Assembly: GCA_017430675.1 (NCBI GenBank) | Contig: JAFRMM010000093.1 | Coordinates: forward strand, 1-15,599 | Source: Prevotella sp. | GTDB lineage: Bacteria > Bacteroidota > Bacteroidia > Bacteroidales > Bacteroidaceae | Direction of reading: 5' to 3' | Length of the DNA: 15,599 bases | Shown here: one piece after another, positions 9,201 to 15,355 of the stretch | How positions within the stretch are numbered: position 1 is the first letter of the stretch | Layout of the letters: each line of letters begins with the position of its first letter | Made by a program: the position numbers and the translations under genes | The notes under the pieces: model-generated | What the model saw: the letters and a program-made list of their open reading frames with translations, nothing else | What the model was told of the DNA's origin: nothing | Database searches by the model: none

Positions 9201-10760
9201 CAGACGCCAGTTGCCCTGCGACGGATTGTTCGAGGTGTTCTTCAGCGACTTCACGAACAGTGCCTTTGAGGTGTCGTCGGTGATGTCGCTGGCAAACTCA
9301 CCCACCTGGTAGGTCACGCCGCCCGAGGTGAACTCGTATGCCACGGCCAGCACCTGGTCGGTCTGGAGACCAGTCTTCAGGGAGACATAGCCCAGTGATT
9401 TGTTTATCGTATATTCCGACGATGACAGCAGTCGGGCACTCGACAGTTTCTCGTAGTCGTAGCCCACCTCGAAGCCAGGAATACCGGCCAGCACCGTCGT
9501 CGTCTGGTCGATGTCACGGGCCCCGGAATAGTTGTTCACGATGGTGGCGTACTCGCTGTTGGCGCTATTGCTGGGAACCGGCTGTCCGGAGAGTCTCCAG
9601 TAGGGGTTATAGACCTGCGTGTTCTCGCCCAGGTCCGTCAGTGCCACGATGTTACGGGTGTTGGAGGTGTTGCCCGACTTGTTCGTCACCCAGATCTCCA
9701 CGCGGTTGATCTCAATACCCGTCATCAGGTCGGGCAGGGTACTCATGGAGCCGTCATAGCGCTCCCTGAAATAGTGCGAGAGGAAGAAGTGGCGGTTTTC
9801 CTCATAGTCGACCACATCGAGTTCGAAGGGTGTGGTCTGCGTGCCGCCCTTTGAGGAGACGCTCTTCGTCGATGACTTCTTCTGCGAGAGCACCGTCTGG
9901 AGTTTCAACTTGCCGAACTGCATGTCCGTGCGGATGCCGAAGAGGCTGCTGGCACCTTTCACGAGGGAGTTGTTGGAGGGGAAACTGACATTTCCCGCCT
10001 CCACGAGTTTGAAGATCTCGTCTTCCTTGCCCTCGTATTTCAGTTTCAGGTTCTGCGTGTCGAAGTCGAAGGTGGCGTCGGTGTTGTAGTTCAGGTTCAT
10101 GTTCACCTTGTCGCCCACCTTGCCGTTCACGTTCAGGTTGATCTTCTCGTCGAAGTCGAAGGCTGTGGTCTTACGGTTGCGGATGGGCAGCGAGGGGTTG
10201 TCGATGTTCTTCATCGTCATGCCGAGTTTCAGTTCCGCCGTTCCCTGCGTCTTGATGCGCACGCCGCCAGGACCGAAGATCTTCTCCGCAGGACCGAGGT
10301 CGAAGTGCATGTCGGCAAACGAGAACTTTTCCTTCTCATCGGTGGAAACGTCCACCGCATTCTTCTGCCGGAAGAAGTTGTGCAAGGCCCGCTTCTCCAC
10401 CCACTTGCCATATTCCTCCAGGGTCATCAGCACAGGAGCGTTCAGGTAGGAGTCGCCGATCTTCGAACCGACGTAATAGACATTGGCGGAGTCGTCGTAC
10501 TCCACCGTCTGACGGATATTCTCAGGATGCTTCAGGTCAAGAGCCGACGAGTCGAGATCCTCCACGAGCACAGGGGCCGTCTTCTGTATGTGCCAGCGCG
10601 CGTGTAAGAGAGAGTCGGGAATGGACTCATCCCCGACCATCGGTGTCTCGGTTGCCTGGGGCACCTCCTTGCCGTTCCTGGTCTTATCGTCCTGCGGAGG
10701 AACGGCCAGCGCCGCCACACTCAACAGGACTAACATGATATATACGACCCGTCTGCTCAA
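3216..10760 (-). CDS. sprA: Type IX secretion translocon protein SprA (Sov)
   Basis: This 2514-residue protein is SprA (Sov in Porphyromonas). It is the giant outer-membrane barrel through which T9SS cargo leaves the cell; the Flavobacterium homologue is a 36-strand pore. The length is close to the roughly 2400 residues usual for the family. An N-terminal signal peptide (RRVVYIMLVLLSVAALA) is followed by the conserved region VGSKIGDSYLNAPVLMTLEEY and by the SprA_N-like stretch GTAELKLGMTMKN...INLNVNGKVGDKVNMNLNYN around residues 180-225. Long strand-rich sections follow, and the protein ends in FGLSMKFSLTR. The start is uncertain. A TTG at 10760, 2 nt after the ruvA stop, gives a signal peptide with two arginines. 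The ATG at 10736 would give 2506 residues but leaves no positive charge before the hydrophobic core. An in-frame stop just upstream excludes anything longer. Two (S/T)K-rich linkers at residues 1916-1937 and 2415-2424 are unusual. It is translated with ruvA. Confidence 0.95.
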   Translation of the reverse strand: MSRRVVYIMLVLLSVAALAVPPQDDKTRNGKEVPQATETPMVGDESIPDSLLHARWHIQKTAPVLVEDLDSSALDLKHPENIRQTVEYDDSANVYYVGSKIGDSYLNAPVLMTLEEYGKWVEKRALHNFFRQKNAVDVSTDEKEKFSFADMHFDLGPAEKIFGPGGVRIKTQGTAELKLGMTMKNIDNPSLPIRNRKTTAFDFDEKINLNVNGKVGDKVNMNLNYNTDATFDFDTQNLKLKYEGKEDEIFKLVEAGNVSFPSNNSLVKGASSLFGIRTDMQFGKLKLQTVLSQKKSSTKSVSSKGGTQTTPFELDVVDYEENRHFFLSHYFRERYDGSMSTLPDLMTGIEINRVEIWVTNKSGNTSNTRNIVALTDLGENTQVYNPYWRLSGQPVPSNSANSEYATIVNNYSGARDIDQTTTVLAGIPGFEVGYDYEKLSSARLLSSSEYTINKSLGYVSLKTGLQTDQVLAVAYEFTSGGVTYQVGEFASDITDDTSKALFVKSLKNTSNNPSQGNWRLMMKNVYYLATTVEKTKFRLDIKYQSDTAGVYLTYIPEQKVKGKTLLKLLGCDRLDNNNKTNPNGYFDFVEGYTISNGRVFLPAAEPFGSYLKKQLVAGGLSEAEAEKYVFTQLYDSTKTVAKQNAERDKFIMTGLFKGTSANVISLGAYNVPQGSVRVTTAGGVELKEGSDYTVDYSAGEVTIINQSILDAHTDVKASFESNTDYGMQRKTMMGVNWEYDFSRNLQVGGTLMHLSEQALTSKVAMGSEPLSNTIWGLNVNWKQESQWLTSMLNKIPFLHVKEPSHINFSGEFAQLIAGIASGTQDNASYIDDFENTKNYIDVSSPKAWTLSSVPSTFTESSDRTGVTSGFNRARLAWYYVDPIFTNRSSTLTPSHIKSDLDQLSNHYVREVYVKELYPNRDQSTYNGATTKLDVLNLAYYPSERGPYNLTREINSDGTLQMPETKWGGMMRKLDTNDFEQANIEYIEFWMLDPFIYTRQDGTASDYSGDLYFNIGEISEDILHDGKKSDESAMPVNDNDSYTTTQWGKIGVTTTETYAFVTTSGSRNLQDVGFNGLNDDEERGYGAYKEWLDAVVNSGLVTNDSIIQAWRNDPAGDNYHYFRGSDYDTEEKSILDRYKLINNPQGNSPDTENQTEGYDTSYKSGPDVEDINQDHTLNEFERYFQYKVRISPEILDAYRNGVPPADCFITDMRTSNVKLRNGDTTSVNWYQFRIPLTEYERKVGSISDLTSIRFMRMFMTGFQKPIVLRFGALNLVRGEWRIYKQSLGTGGAEGGQMEVSAVNIEENNDKKPVNYVLPPGISRVTDPSQPQLVENNEQALDMVVKGLQHNESKAVYRNTTLDLRQYRRMQMFVHANHLEPDATNLQDNQLAVFIRVGSDYKNNYYEYEIPLALTPDRSDYSKYATADRQQVWPEENMLDIDLDVFTRLKKLRNQAKGQGLASFSQLFTDYDPDRPNNKVSVMGNPTLGEVKVMMIGVRNISNEVKSGEVWVNELRLLDTNNEGGWAASGTMNVQLSDFGTVNLTGSYISDGFGGLEEGVMQRSTDTQKQYSVTTSLELGKFFPDKAKVSIPLYYSLTKEETRPRYNPLDTDMRLDDALESASDQHERDSIESIAVTKTTNSNFALSNMRWGLKTKKHPMPYDPANFSFSYSHAHRYTAGETTVYEKEDQWRGALTYSYSPVYKTWEPFKNLKSKSKWLNLPKAIGLNYFPQSIAFNTEITRSYYELQERDLESLENQNLPLTFNEQFLWNRDFSLRWDLTKNLHFNFQSATHAEIEEPYTPVNKDLYPDRYSAWKDSVWQSIKNLGTPLDYQQQITASYQLPLNKLPIFDWINSDATFNSHYTWVRGTVRSDGSSLGNTITSNRNLNINGSFNLETLYNHVPFLKKANDRFKKAIATPSKTSKASKSNKTSKSSKTSDPGNPDKPSEATPEEKVLPKNKNTYRHEITLRTDTTITVTHNKNSKRLTVTARTKDGKPYAISYKIIDANKILIKSLDTVQLKLSITAKAPLENQAWYKPAQSIARLLMMVRSINISYRHQYSMLLPGFLPNVGDMFGQRTGSVMSPGLDFAMGVISDNYIDKAMDNGWLLMNDNVSTPATVNSSNDLQVRAVLEPFRDLKIDLNASRTDNSAKSIQYMFAGMPTTRSGSFNMTTISLRGSLAGIGDANNGYQSDVFDHFRELIPEFQQRVQAQYADAPGTFAEANPYGADVLVPAFLSAYTVGAGKSLSIFPAITRMLPNWTIRYSGLSKLTWVRDHLKSLNLNHAYKSVYSVGNYASYSSWLEYMDGLGFITDQSTGGLMPSSMYNVSTVSINEAFSPLLGVDATFQNDLTAKLEYRTTRVLNLSMTSVQINEALSRDWVIGLGYKIKDFKIFNNAVNRKIKQPQKKGKANDAKADESSKTSKSSKSGVNHDLNLRLDISFRNQASITRDIASGVSSASSGNSALKISFMADYTLSRLLTLTAYFDQQTNTPLLSSSSYPTTTRDFGLSMKFSLTR
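3490..3516 (-). repeat. Short 9-bp tandem repeat in sprA (second S/T-K linker)
   Basis: Three 9-bp units on the plus strand (TTGCTGGAT, TTGCTGGTT, TTACTAGAC) encode SSKTSKSSK on the minus strand, at SprA residues 2415-2424. The repeat lies in a hydrophilic Lys/Ser linker that begins with KKGKANDAKADE. It closely resembles the longer repeat at 4951-5013 in the same gene. Confidence 0.75.
4951..5013 (-). repeat. 9-bp tandem repeat in sprA encoding (S/T)K tripeptides
   Basis: Seven degenerate 9-bp units read on the plus strand as TCGCTAGTT, TTGCTAGAT, TTGCTAGTC, TTATTAGAT, TTGCTAGCC, TTGCTGGTC and TTACTAGGC. On the coding strand they specify SKTSKASKSNKTSKSSKT within SprA residues 1916-1937. 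The flanking protein is also low-complexity (DPGNPDKPSEATPEEK), so this is a flexible, positively charged loop between barrel segments. A 9-bp unit can grow or shrink without breaking the reading frame. Confidence 0.85.
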
Positions 10761-10762
10761 AT

Positions 10763-11365
10763 TTACTTAATCTGCTTCAATGCCAGTTTAACAACCGTCT
10801 CTACAGGCGCATTGGGCTGCTCCTGCAGGATCTGTACGACCACTTTCTGCGAGGGTGCCGGAGCGAAGCCCAGCATCGTCAGCGCACTCACAGCCTCATC
10901 CCTCACGGCATTGTTCACGGGAGCCTGTACGCTGCCGCCCGCAGGTATCTCATCGGCAATGCCGAGCGACACGATCTTGTCCCTCAGATCGACGATGATA
11001 CGCTGGGCCGTCATCTTCCCGATGCCCTTGATACTCTGTATCAGCCGGGCATTACCCGTGGATATCGCGTTGCACAGTTCCGCCACACTCATCCCCGACA
11101 GCATCATGCGCGCCGTATTGGCACCCACGCCGTTCACCGTGATCAGCAGCAGGAACATCTCGCGCTCTCGCTTGTTGGTGAAGCCGTAGAGCAGGTGGGC
11201 ATCCTCACGGATCGCCTCATAGACATACAGTTTCACCTCCTTCTTGCCCTGGATGGCGCTGAACGTGTTCAGCGAGATGTTCAGTCCGTAACCTATACCG
11301 CCGGCCTCTACCGTTGCCAAGGCCGGGGTCAGTTCGGCCAACTCCCCCTTGATGTATTCAATCAT
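10763..11365 (-). CDS. ruvA: Holliday junction ATP-dependent DNA helicase subunit RuvA
   Basis: This 200-residue protein is RuvA, which binds four-way DNA junctions as a tetramer and loads the RuvB motor for branch migration in recombinational repair. Residues 1-65 form the OB-fold domain, opening with MIEYIKGEL and containing GIGYGLNI. Two helix-hairpin-helix motifs follow, [10 protein letters not shown] at 77-86 and [11 protein letters not shown] at 112-122, and both contact DNA backbones. A flexible linker around 138-155 leads to the C-terminal domain ([14 protein letters not shown]...[10 protein letters not shown]) that binds RuvB. The length is normal and the protein is intact. The stop codon is 2 nt before the sprA TTG start. 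I recall the ruvA-sprA order from other Bacteroidota, so this pairing is probably ancient rather than functional. I found no clear TAnnTTTG box in the 211 bp upstream on the minus strand. Confidence 0.97.
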   Translation of the reverse strand: MIEYIKGELAELTPALATVEAGGIGYGLNISLNTFSAIQGKKEVKLYVYEAIREDAHLLYGFTNKREREMFLLLITVNGVGANTARMMLSGMSVAELCNAISTGNARLIQSIKGIGKMTAQRIIVDLRDKIVSLGIADEIPAGGSVQAPVNNAVRDEAVSALTMLGFAPAPSQKVVVQILQEQPNAPVETVVKLALKQIK

Positions 11366-11576
11366 AAATCTCCGCGTTAATTACTATTTTTCTTTTATCA
11401 CCTCTTAATAAACGCACGGAAGTTACATTTTATTGTATTTAGGCCCCGATTCCTTGCTGATTATCACAAAAGGAAAGAATTTAGATATTTTTTCCGCCAT
11501 TTCGTTAGGTTATTTGGCAAATTAGCCGTACTTTTGCAACCGCAAGCAAGGAAATAACCAACAAAAGACCATTAAT
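11366..11576. other. Divergent intergenic region between ruvA and ddh
   Basis: These 211 bp are AT-rich and separate the divergent ruvA (minus) and ddh (plus) units. The ddh promoter box is at 11529. Two weak inverted repeats are visible: TTCCTT/AAGGAA at 11450-11475, and TCCGCGTT against AACGC-ac-GGA at 11371-11420, the latter with a 2-nt bulge. Neither is strong enough to call an operator. I see no riboswitch, small gene or RNA gene. Confidence 0.6.
11529..11536 (+). promoter_or_regulatory. Bacteroidota-type -7 box for ddh-purN-phosphatase
   Basis: TACTTTTG matches TAnnTTTG exactly and lies 40 nt before the ddh ATG; the leader is A-rich. There is no perfect -33 TTTG at the expected 19-21 nt spacing. 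TTAG at 11505-11508 has a 20-nt spacer but is a partial match, and the better TTTG at 11513 is too close. This is the only evident promoter for the three genes that follow. Confidence 0.55.
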
Positions 11577-12476
11577 ATGAAGAAAATCAGAGCAGCCGTC
11601 GTAGGTTACGGCAACATCGGACAGTATGCCCTCCAGGCCCTGGAGGCCGCCCCCGACTTCGAAGTGGCAGGTATCGTGCGCCGCAACGGTGCGCAGGACA
11701 AGCCCGCAGAACTGGCACAGTATGATGTGGTGAAGGACATCCGCGAACTGAAGGATGTCGATGTGGCCATCCTCGCCACCCCCACCCGCTCATGTGAGGA
11801 GTATGCCAACCAGATTCTCCCGCTGGGCATCAACACCGTCGATTCCTTTGATATCCACACGAACATCCGGGGCTACCGTGAGCGTCTGATGAAACTCAAC
11901 CAGGAGACCAAGACCGTCAGCGTCATCGCCGCCGGCTGGGACCCGGGCTCTGACTCCATCGTGCGCACCCTCATGCAGAGCCTCGCCCCCAAGGGCCTCA
12001 GTTATACCAACTTCGGCCCTGGCATGTCGATGGGTCACAGCGTGTGCGTACGCAGTAAGAAAGGTGTGAAGAACGCCCTGAGCATGACCATCCCTCTCGG
12101 CGAGGGCATCCACCGCCGCATGGTGTATGTGGAACTGGAGGACGGTGCCAGACTTGAGGATGTCACCAAGGACATCAAGGCCGATCCCTACTTCGCCTCT
12201 GATGAGACCCACGTGTTCCAGGTGGAGAGCGTCGATGACGTGCGCGACATGGGTCACGGCGTGAACCTCGTGCGCAAAGGTGTCAGCGGTAAGACGCAGA
12301 ACCAGCGCCTGGAGTTCAATATGAGTATCAACAACCCCGCCCTGACCGGTCAGGTGCTCGTCAACGTGGCCCGCGCCTCCATGCGTCTGCAGCCCGGCTG
12401 CTACACGATGGTCGAGATCCCCGTCATCGACATGCTCCCTGGCGACCGTGCCGACCTCATCGAGCATCTGGTATAG
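11577..12476 (+). CDS. ddh: meso-Diaminopimelate D-dehydrogenase
   Basis: This 299-residue NADPH-dependent enzyme interconverts L-2-amino-6-oxopimelate (as tetrahydrodipicolinate) plus ammonia with meso-diaminopimelate. It provides the one-step branch to lysine and peptidoglycan cross-link precursor. The Rossmann loop VVGYGNIGQYAL is at residues 8-19. Conserved stretches follow: ILATPTRSCEEYANQILPLG at 65-84, TVDSFDIH at 87-94 and AAGWDPGSDSIVR at 118-130, the last holding the substrate-site Trp and Asp. The C-terminal dimerisation and substrate domain includes NFGPGMSMGHS and a final NPALTGQVLVNVARASMRL. The length matches the family and no key segment is missing. It heads a tight unit: its TAG stop is 1 nt before the purN ATG. 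The organism may also have another DAP route, which cannot be judged here. Confidence 0.95.
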   Translation: MKKIRAAVVGYGNIGQYALQALEAAPDFEVAGIVRRNGAQDKPAELAQYDVVKDIRELKDVDVAILATPTRSCEEYANQILPLGINTVDSFDIHTNIRGYRERLMKLNQETKTVSVIAAGWDPGSDSIVRTLMQSLAPKGLSYTNFGPGMSMGHSVCVRSKKGVKNALSMTIPLGEGIHRRMVYVELEDGARLEDVTKDIKADPYFASDETHVFQVESVDDVRDMGHGVNLVRKGVSGKTQNQRLEFNMSINNPALTGQVLVNVARASMRLQPGCYTMVEIPVIDMLPGDRADLIEHLV

Positions 12477-12477
12477 C

Positions 12478-13053
12478 ATGGGGAAGGTCAACATCGCTAT
12501 CTTCGTGTCGGGAAGCGGCACGAACTGTGAGAACCTCATTCAGTATTTTGCCGGCTCCGAGAGCATCCATCCCGCTCTCGTGGTCAGCAATAAGCCTGAT
12601 GCATACGCGCTCATACGTGCGGAAAACCTCGGTGTGCCTACGGCTGTCACGCCAAAGGAAGAACTGAACAACCCCGACATCATGCTGCCGCTGCTCCAGA
12701 AACACGGCATCGGCTTCATCGTGCTGGCTGGCTGGCTGCCGCTGATCCCCGACTTCCTCATCGACGCCTATCCCCACCGGATCATCAACATCCACCCCGC
12801 CCTCCTGCCGAAGTACGGCGGCAAGGGCATGTGGGGCCATCATGTGCATGAGGCCGTGAAGGCGGCGGGAGAGAAGGAGACAGGCATGACCGTGCACTGG
12901 GTGACACCCGTCTGCGACGCCGGCGAGATCATCGCCCAGTTCCGCGTGGCCCTCTCGCCTGACGATACCGTCGATGACATCGCCGAGAAGGAACACCAGT
13001 TGGAGATGGCCCACTTCCCAAGGGTTGTAGAGGAGATTATACAATCTATATAA
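12478..13053 (+). CDS. purN: Phosphoribosylglycinamide formyltransferase (PurN)
   Basis: This 191-residue enzyme transfers a formyl group from 10-formyltetrahydrofolate to GAR, the third step of de novo purine synthesis. The phosphate-binding loop VSGSGTNCENL is at residues 10-20. AGWLPLIPDFLI (84-95) leads into the catalytic NIHPALLPKYGGKGMWG, with Asn104 and His106 in the positions of the E. coli catalytic Asn106 and His108. The catalytic Asp is in CDAGEIIAQ (Asp147). I chose the ATG at 12478 because it gives the usual MGKVNIAIFVSGSGTN start; a GTG at 12448 in the same frame would add ten atypical residues inside ddh. It starts 1 nt after the ddh stop and ends 9 nt before the next gene, so all three are probably co-transcribed. 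The other pur genes are not in the window. Confidence 0.96.
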   Translation: MGKVNIAIFVSGSGTNCENLIQYFAGSESIHPALVVSNKPDAYALIRAENLGVPTAVTPKEELNNPDIMLPLLQKHGIGFIVLAGWLPLIPDFLIDAYPHRIINIHPALLPKYGGKGMWGHHVHEAVKAAGEKETGMTVHWVTPVCDAGEIIAQFRVALSPDDTVDDIAEKEHQLEMAHFPRVVEEIIQSI

Positions 13054-13062
13054 TATATTGAC

Positions 13063-15135
13063 ATGAGAGAAGGCAGATACATACTCATCACCACTGCACT
13101 TCTTTCTTTCCTGTTGATGATATCATGCAGTGGTGAGCGGCGCGCGAATTTCCGCGCCAGCAAGGCCGACAGTATCCTGTTCGCGGCCGGAGAGGCACGT
13201 GACTATGCCCGTGTCCTCGCACTGGCCGACAGTCTGGAGACCGTGGGCGACCTGCCCATGGGGAATGCCAACAGATGGCGCGGCGTGGCCTACTACTACC
13301 AGGGCCAACTCCGCACATCGGAGTTCTATTACCAGAAAGCCGTCAAGGCAGAAATCAAGACCGAGAGCGATGCACTGAGTTACAACAAGTCGGCACGCCG
13401 CCTTGCCAACATGCTGCTCCACAAGGGTGATTACGAGGGAGCACTCCACGTGGCCATGGAAGCCCTGGAGAAGATGCGCGAGAACCAGAGCGGCACCGAC
13501 ACCGACGAGGCCATGCTCACCAATACCGTCGGCTGCTGCCTGCTGAACCTCGGCAGGACGGAACAGGCCGCCAGGATCTTCCATCAGGCCGATGGACTCT
13601 TCCACCAGATGACAGACGCAGACTCCACAGGCCACAAGGTAAAGGTGGTCTATGAGGGCGTGAGCAGCATCGCCGCCGAATACCTCAGAGCGCGGCTCTA
13701 TGCCGAAGCCCTGCCCTGGATCGATTATTCTGAGGAAATGGCCAGGAACTATGAGCAGCAGTCCAACGCCGATGCCCAGGCTGCTGAGAACGCACTGGCA
13801 AAGATCAGCCTGATGCGTGCCGTCGCCTTGGAGAACACCGGCCAGTCCGAGGAGGCCGCCAAAGCCTTCAGGGCCGCTGCGGGCACCCCCTACGGCAAGT
13901 CGGGTGAAGGACGGCTCTATGCCAACGACTACCTGATGGCCGCCCACCGCTACAGCGAGGCCGCCGACGACTTCCGCGACCTCGACCATCTGCTCAGCCA
14001 GAACGGCATCACCCTTACCCTCGACAATATCCAGCAGTATCTGCTGCCCAAGTACCGTGCCAACGTGGGGGCACAGCGCAAGGACTCCGCCATTGCCGTC
14101 GGCACGCAGATTAGCAATGCCCTCGACACCGCCATCCGTCAGGCCAAGCAGAACGATGCTGCCGAACTGGCCACGATGTACGACACCCAGCAGAAGGAGG
14201 CCCAGATCGCCCAACAGAAGGCGAGCCTCACCCACCAGCGGCTCATCTACACAGGTGTCGCCCTCGTGCTCGTCATGGTATTCTTCTCCATCTACACCCT
14301 CCACAGGCGCGAGGCCACCCGCCGCCTGAGCGCCGCCCACGAGAAACTGCAGCACGCCTACGACCAACTCGAAGAGACGACCGCCGCCAAGGAGCGCATC
14401 GAGAGTGAACTGCGCATCGCCAGGGATATCCAGATGTCGATGGTGCCCAACATCTTCCCCGACAGGGAGGGACTCGACCTCTACGCCACCATCGCACCCG
14501 CCAAGGAGGTGGGCGGCGACCTCTACGGCTACCTGCTGCTTGGCAACCAACTCTACTTCTGCCTGGGTGACGTCAGCGGCAAGGGCGTGCCCGCCAGCCT
14601 CTTCATGGCCCAGGCCACGCGCCTCTTCCGTACCCTGGCCACCCAGCACATGATGCCCGCAGAGATAGCCACCCGCATGAACGATGCACTGACCGAGGAC
14701 AACGAGCAGGGCATGTTCGTCACCATGTTCATCGCCGTGGCCGACCTGGCCACAGGCAAACTCGACTTCTGCAATGCGGGGCATAACCCGCCCATCATCC
14801 ACGACGGCAAGGAAACCCGTTTCATGGACATGCTCACCAACGCACCCATCGGCCTGTGGCCCAACCTCGACTTCGACGGGGAGACCCTGGAGGATATCAG
14901 AGGCCGAAAACTCTTCCTCTATACCGACGGCCTCAACGAAGCCGAAGACGGCCAGCAGATGCAGTTCGGCGACGACCGTGTCATTGAGATCATCAGCCGC
15001 TGCGGTCCCTCCGCCACCTCCAAGGACGTGGTCGATACGCTCAGGGAGGCCGTGGAGCAGCACCGCAAGGGTGCCAATCCTAACGACGACCTCACCATGA
15101 TGTGCCTGGAGATCAGTAATAGTGGCTCCGTATGA
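13063..15135 (+). CDS. TPR-domain membrane SpoIIE-type (PP2C) serine phosphatase
   Basis: This 690-residue signalling protein has a C-terminal SpoIIE/RsbU-type PP2C phosphatase domain, a family that dephosphorylates serine or threonine on regulators such as anti-sigma-factor antagonists. Residues 1-22 are a signal sequence with a possible lipobox (LLMISC, Cys22, with Met at -3). Residues about 45-385 are helical TPR-like repeats, for example YYYQGQLRTSEFYYQKAVKA. A transmembrane helix is at 394-413 and a coiled coil at about 420-455 (RIARDIQMSMVP at 451-462). The catalytic domain follows, with the metal-binding Asp residues in GGD (486), GDVSGKG (503), YTDG (622) and NDD (675-676) all present, so activity is expected. 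This predicts an outside or periplasmic TPR sensor coupled to a cytoplasmic phosphatase. Its target is unknown and no anti-sigma kinase or STAS protein lies nearby. The last five codons and the stop lie inside a palindrome (15118-15153). Confidence 0.9.
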   Translation: MREGRYILITTALLSFLLMISCSGERRANFRASKADSILFAAGEARDYARVLALADSLETVGDLPMGNANRWRGVAYYYQGQLRTSEFYYQKAVKAEIKTESDALSYNKSARRLANMLLHKGDYEGALHVAMEALEKMRENQSGTDTDEAMLTNTVGCCLLNLGRTEQAARIFHQADGLFHQMTDADSTGHKVKVVYEGVSSIAAEYLRARLYAEALPWIDYSEEMARNYEQQSNADAQAAENALAKISLMRAVALENTGQSEEAAKAFRAAAGTPYGKSGEGRLYANDYLMAAHRYSEAADDFRDLDHLLSQNGITLTLDNIQQYLLPKYRANVGAQRKDSAIAVGTQISNALDTAIRQAKQNDAAELATMYDTQQKEAQIAQQKASLTHQRLIYTGVALVLVMVFFSIYTLHRREATRRLSAAHEKLQHAYDQLEETTAAKERIESELRIARDIQMSMVPNIFPDREGLDLYATIAPAKEVGGDLYGYLLLGNQLYFCLGDVSGKGVPASLFMAQATRLFRTLATQHMMPAEIATRMNDALTEDNEQGMFVTMFIAVADLATGKLDFCNAGHNPPIIHDGKETRFMDMLTNAPIGLWPNLDFDGETLEDIRGRKLFLYTDGLNEAEDGQQMQFGDDRVIEIISRCGPSATSKDVVDTLREAVEQHRKGANPNDDLTMMCLEISNSGSV

Positions 15136-15153
15136 TCATACGGAGCCACTATT
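15118..15153 (+). terminator. 36-bp perfect palindrome containing the phosphatase stop codon; probable terminator
   Basis: AATAGTGGCTCCGTATGA is followed immediately by its exact reverse complement, giving an 18-bp perfect dyad with its centre just after the TGA stop at 15133-15135. TTTT (with the arm end) follows at 15152-15155, so the hairpin could end transcription, although the T-run is short. A further TGCCACTATTTTTT at 15165-15176 could pair with the left arm (TAGTGGC at 15120-15126) and gives a better T-run. The arm also codes for NSGSV at the protein's C-terminus. Confidence 0.75.
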
Positions 15154-15165
15154 TTCTGCTATCGT

Positions 15166-15218
15166 GCCACTATTTTTTCCTATAGTGGCTCCGTAGCGGA
15201 AAACGGAGCCACTATAGG
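15166..15218. repeat. Second palindromic copy of the TAGTGGCTCCGT arm
   Basis: A 16-bp perfect stem (15179-15194 with 15203-15218) encloses the 8-nt loop AGCGGAAA. Its arms contain the same TAGTGGCTCCGT core as the palindrome at 15118-15153. A degenerate reverse arm, GCCACTAT at 15166-15173, lies between them and could pair with ATAGTGGC at 15182-15189 instead. In total there are two forward, two reverse and one decayed arm within 101 bp. This resembles a clustered intergenic palindromic repeat of REP type; the family is not one I can name. Confidence 0.8.
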
Positions 15219-15304
15219 GATGAATTCTCGAGAGAATCCGGGTGATAAGTGCCACCGGATATCCTGCACCCAACCCCTCCCGTTCCGTGGATGGCTTCGT
15301 TATT

Positions 15305-15312
15305 CGCGCGCG
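15305..15312. repeat. CG-alternating run, left copy
   Basis: CGCGCGCG is self-complementary and recurs at 15447-15454. The two copies flank the inverted repeat at 15356-15422 and could form an outer stem. Pure CG alternation of this length can also adopt Z-DNA. It may mark one edge of a composite repeat unit. Confidence 0.6.
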
Positions 15313-15355
15313 TACATGTGTGAGCAGGTATATAGTTGTCATACTCACTTTTTAT

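Noticed and set aside
11371..11475. Possible operator or riboswitch in the ruvA-ddh gap
   Set aside because: The two inverted repeats are short or bulged and the structure does not match any riboswitch I know; a lysine riboswitch for ddh would need a much longer, GC-richer conserved leader.
12448..12477. A GTG start for purN inside ddh
   Set aside because: The ten added residues do not resemble the PurN start, whereas MGKVNIAIFVSGSGTN from 12478 does.
11790..12539. Minus-strand open frame of 249 codons over ddh
   Set aside because: It is antisense to a clear ddh, has no family resemblance, and is rich in His/Val/Gly as expected from complementary codons.
13123..15063. A 646-codon open frame on the minus strand opposite the SpoIIE phosphatase
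   Set aside because: Its Gly/Val/His-rich composition is typical of an antisense shadow, while the plus strand encodes an intact, motif-complete phosphatase.
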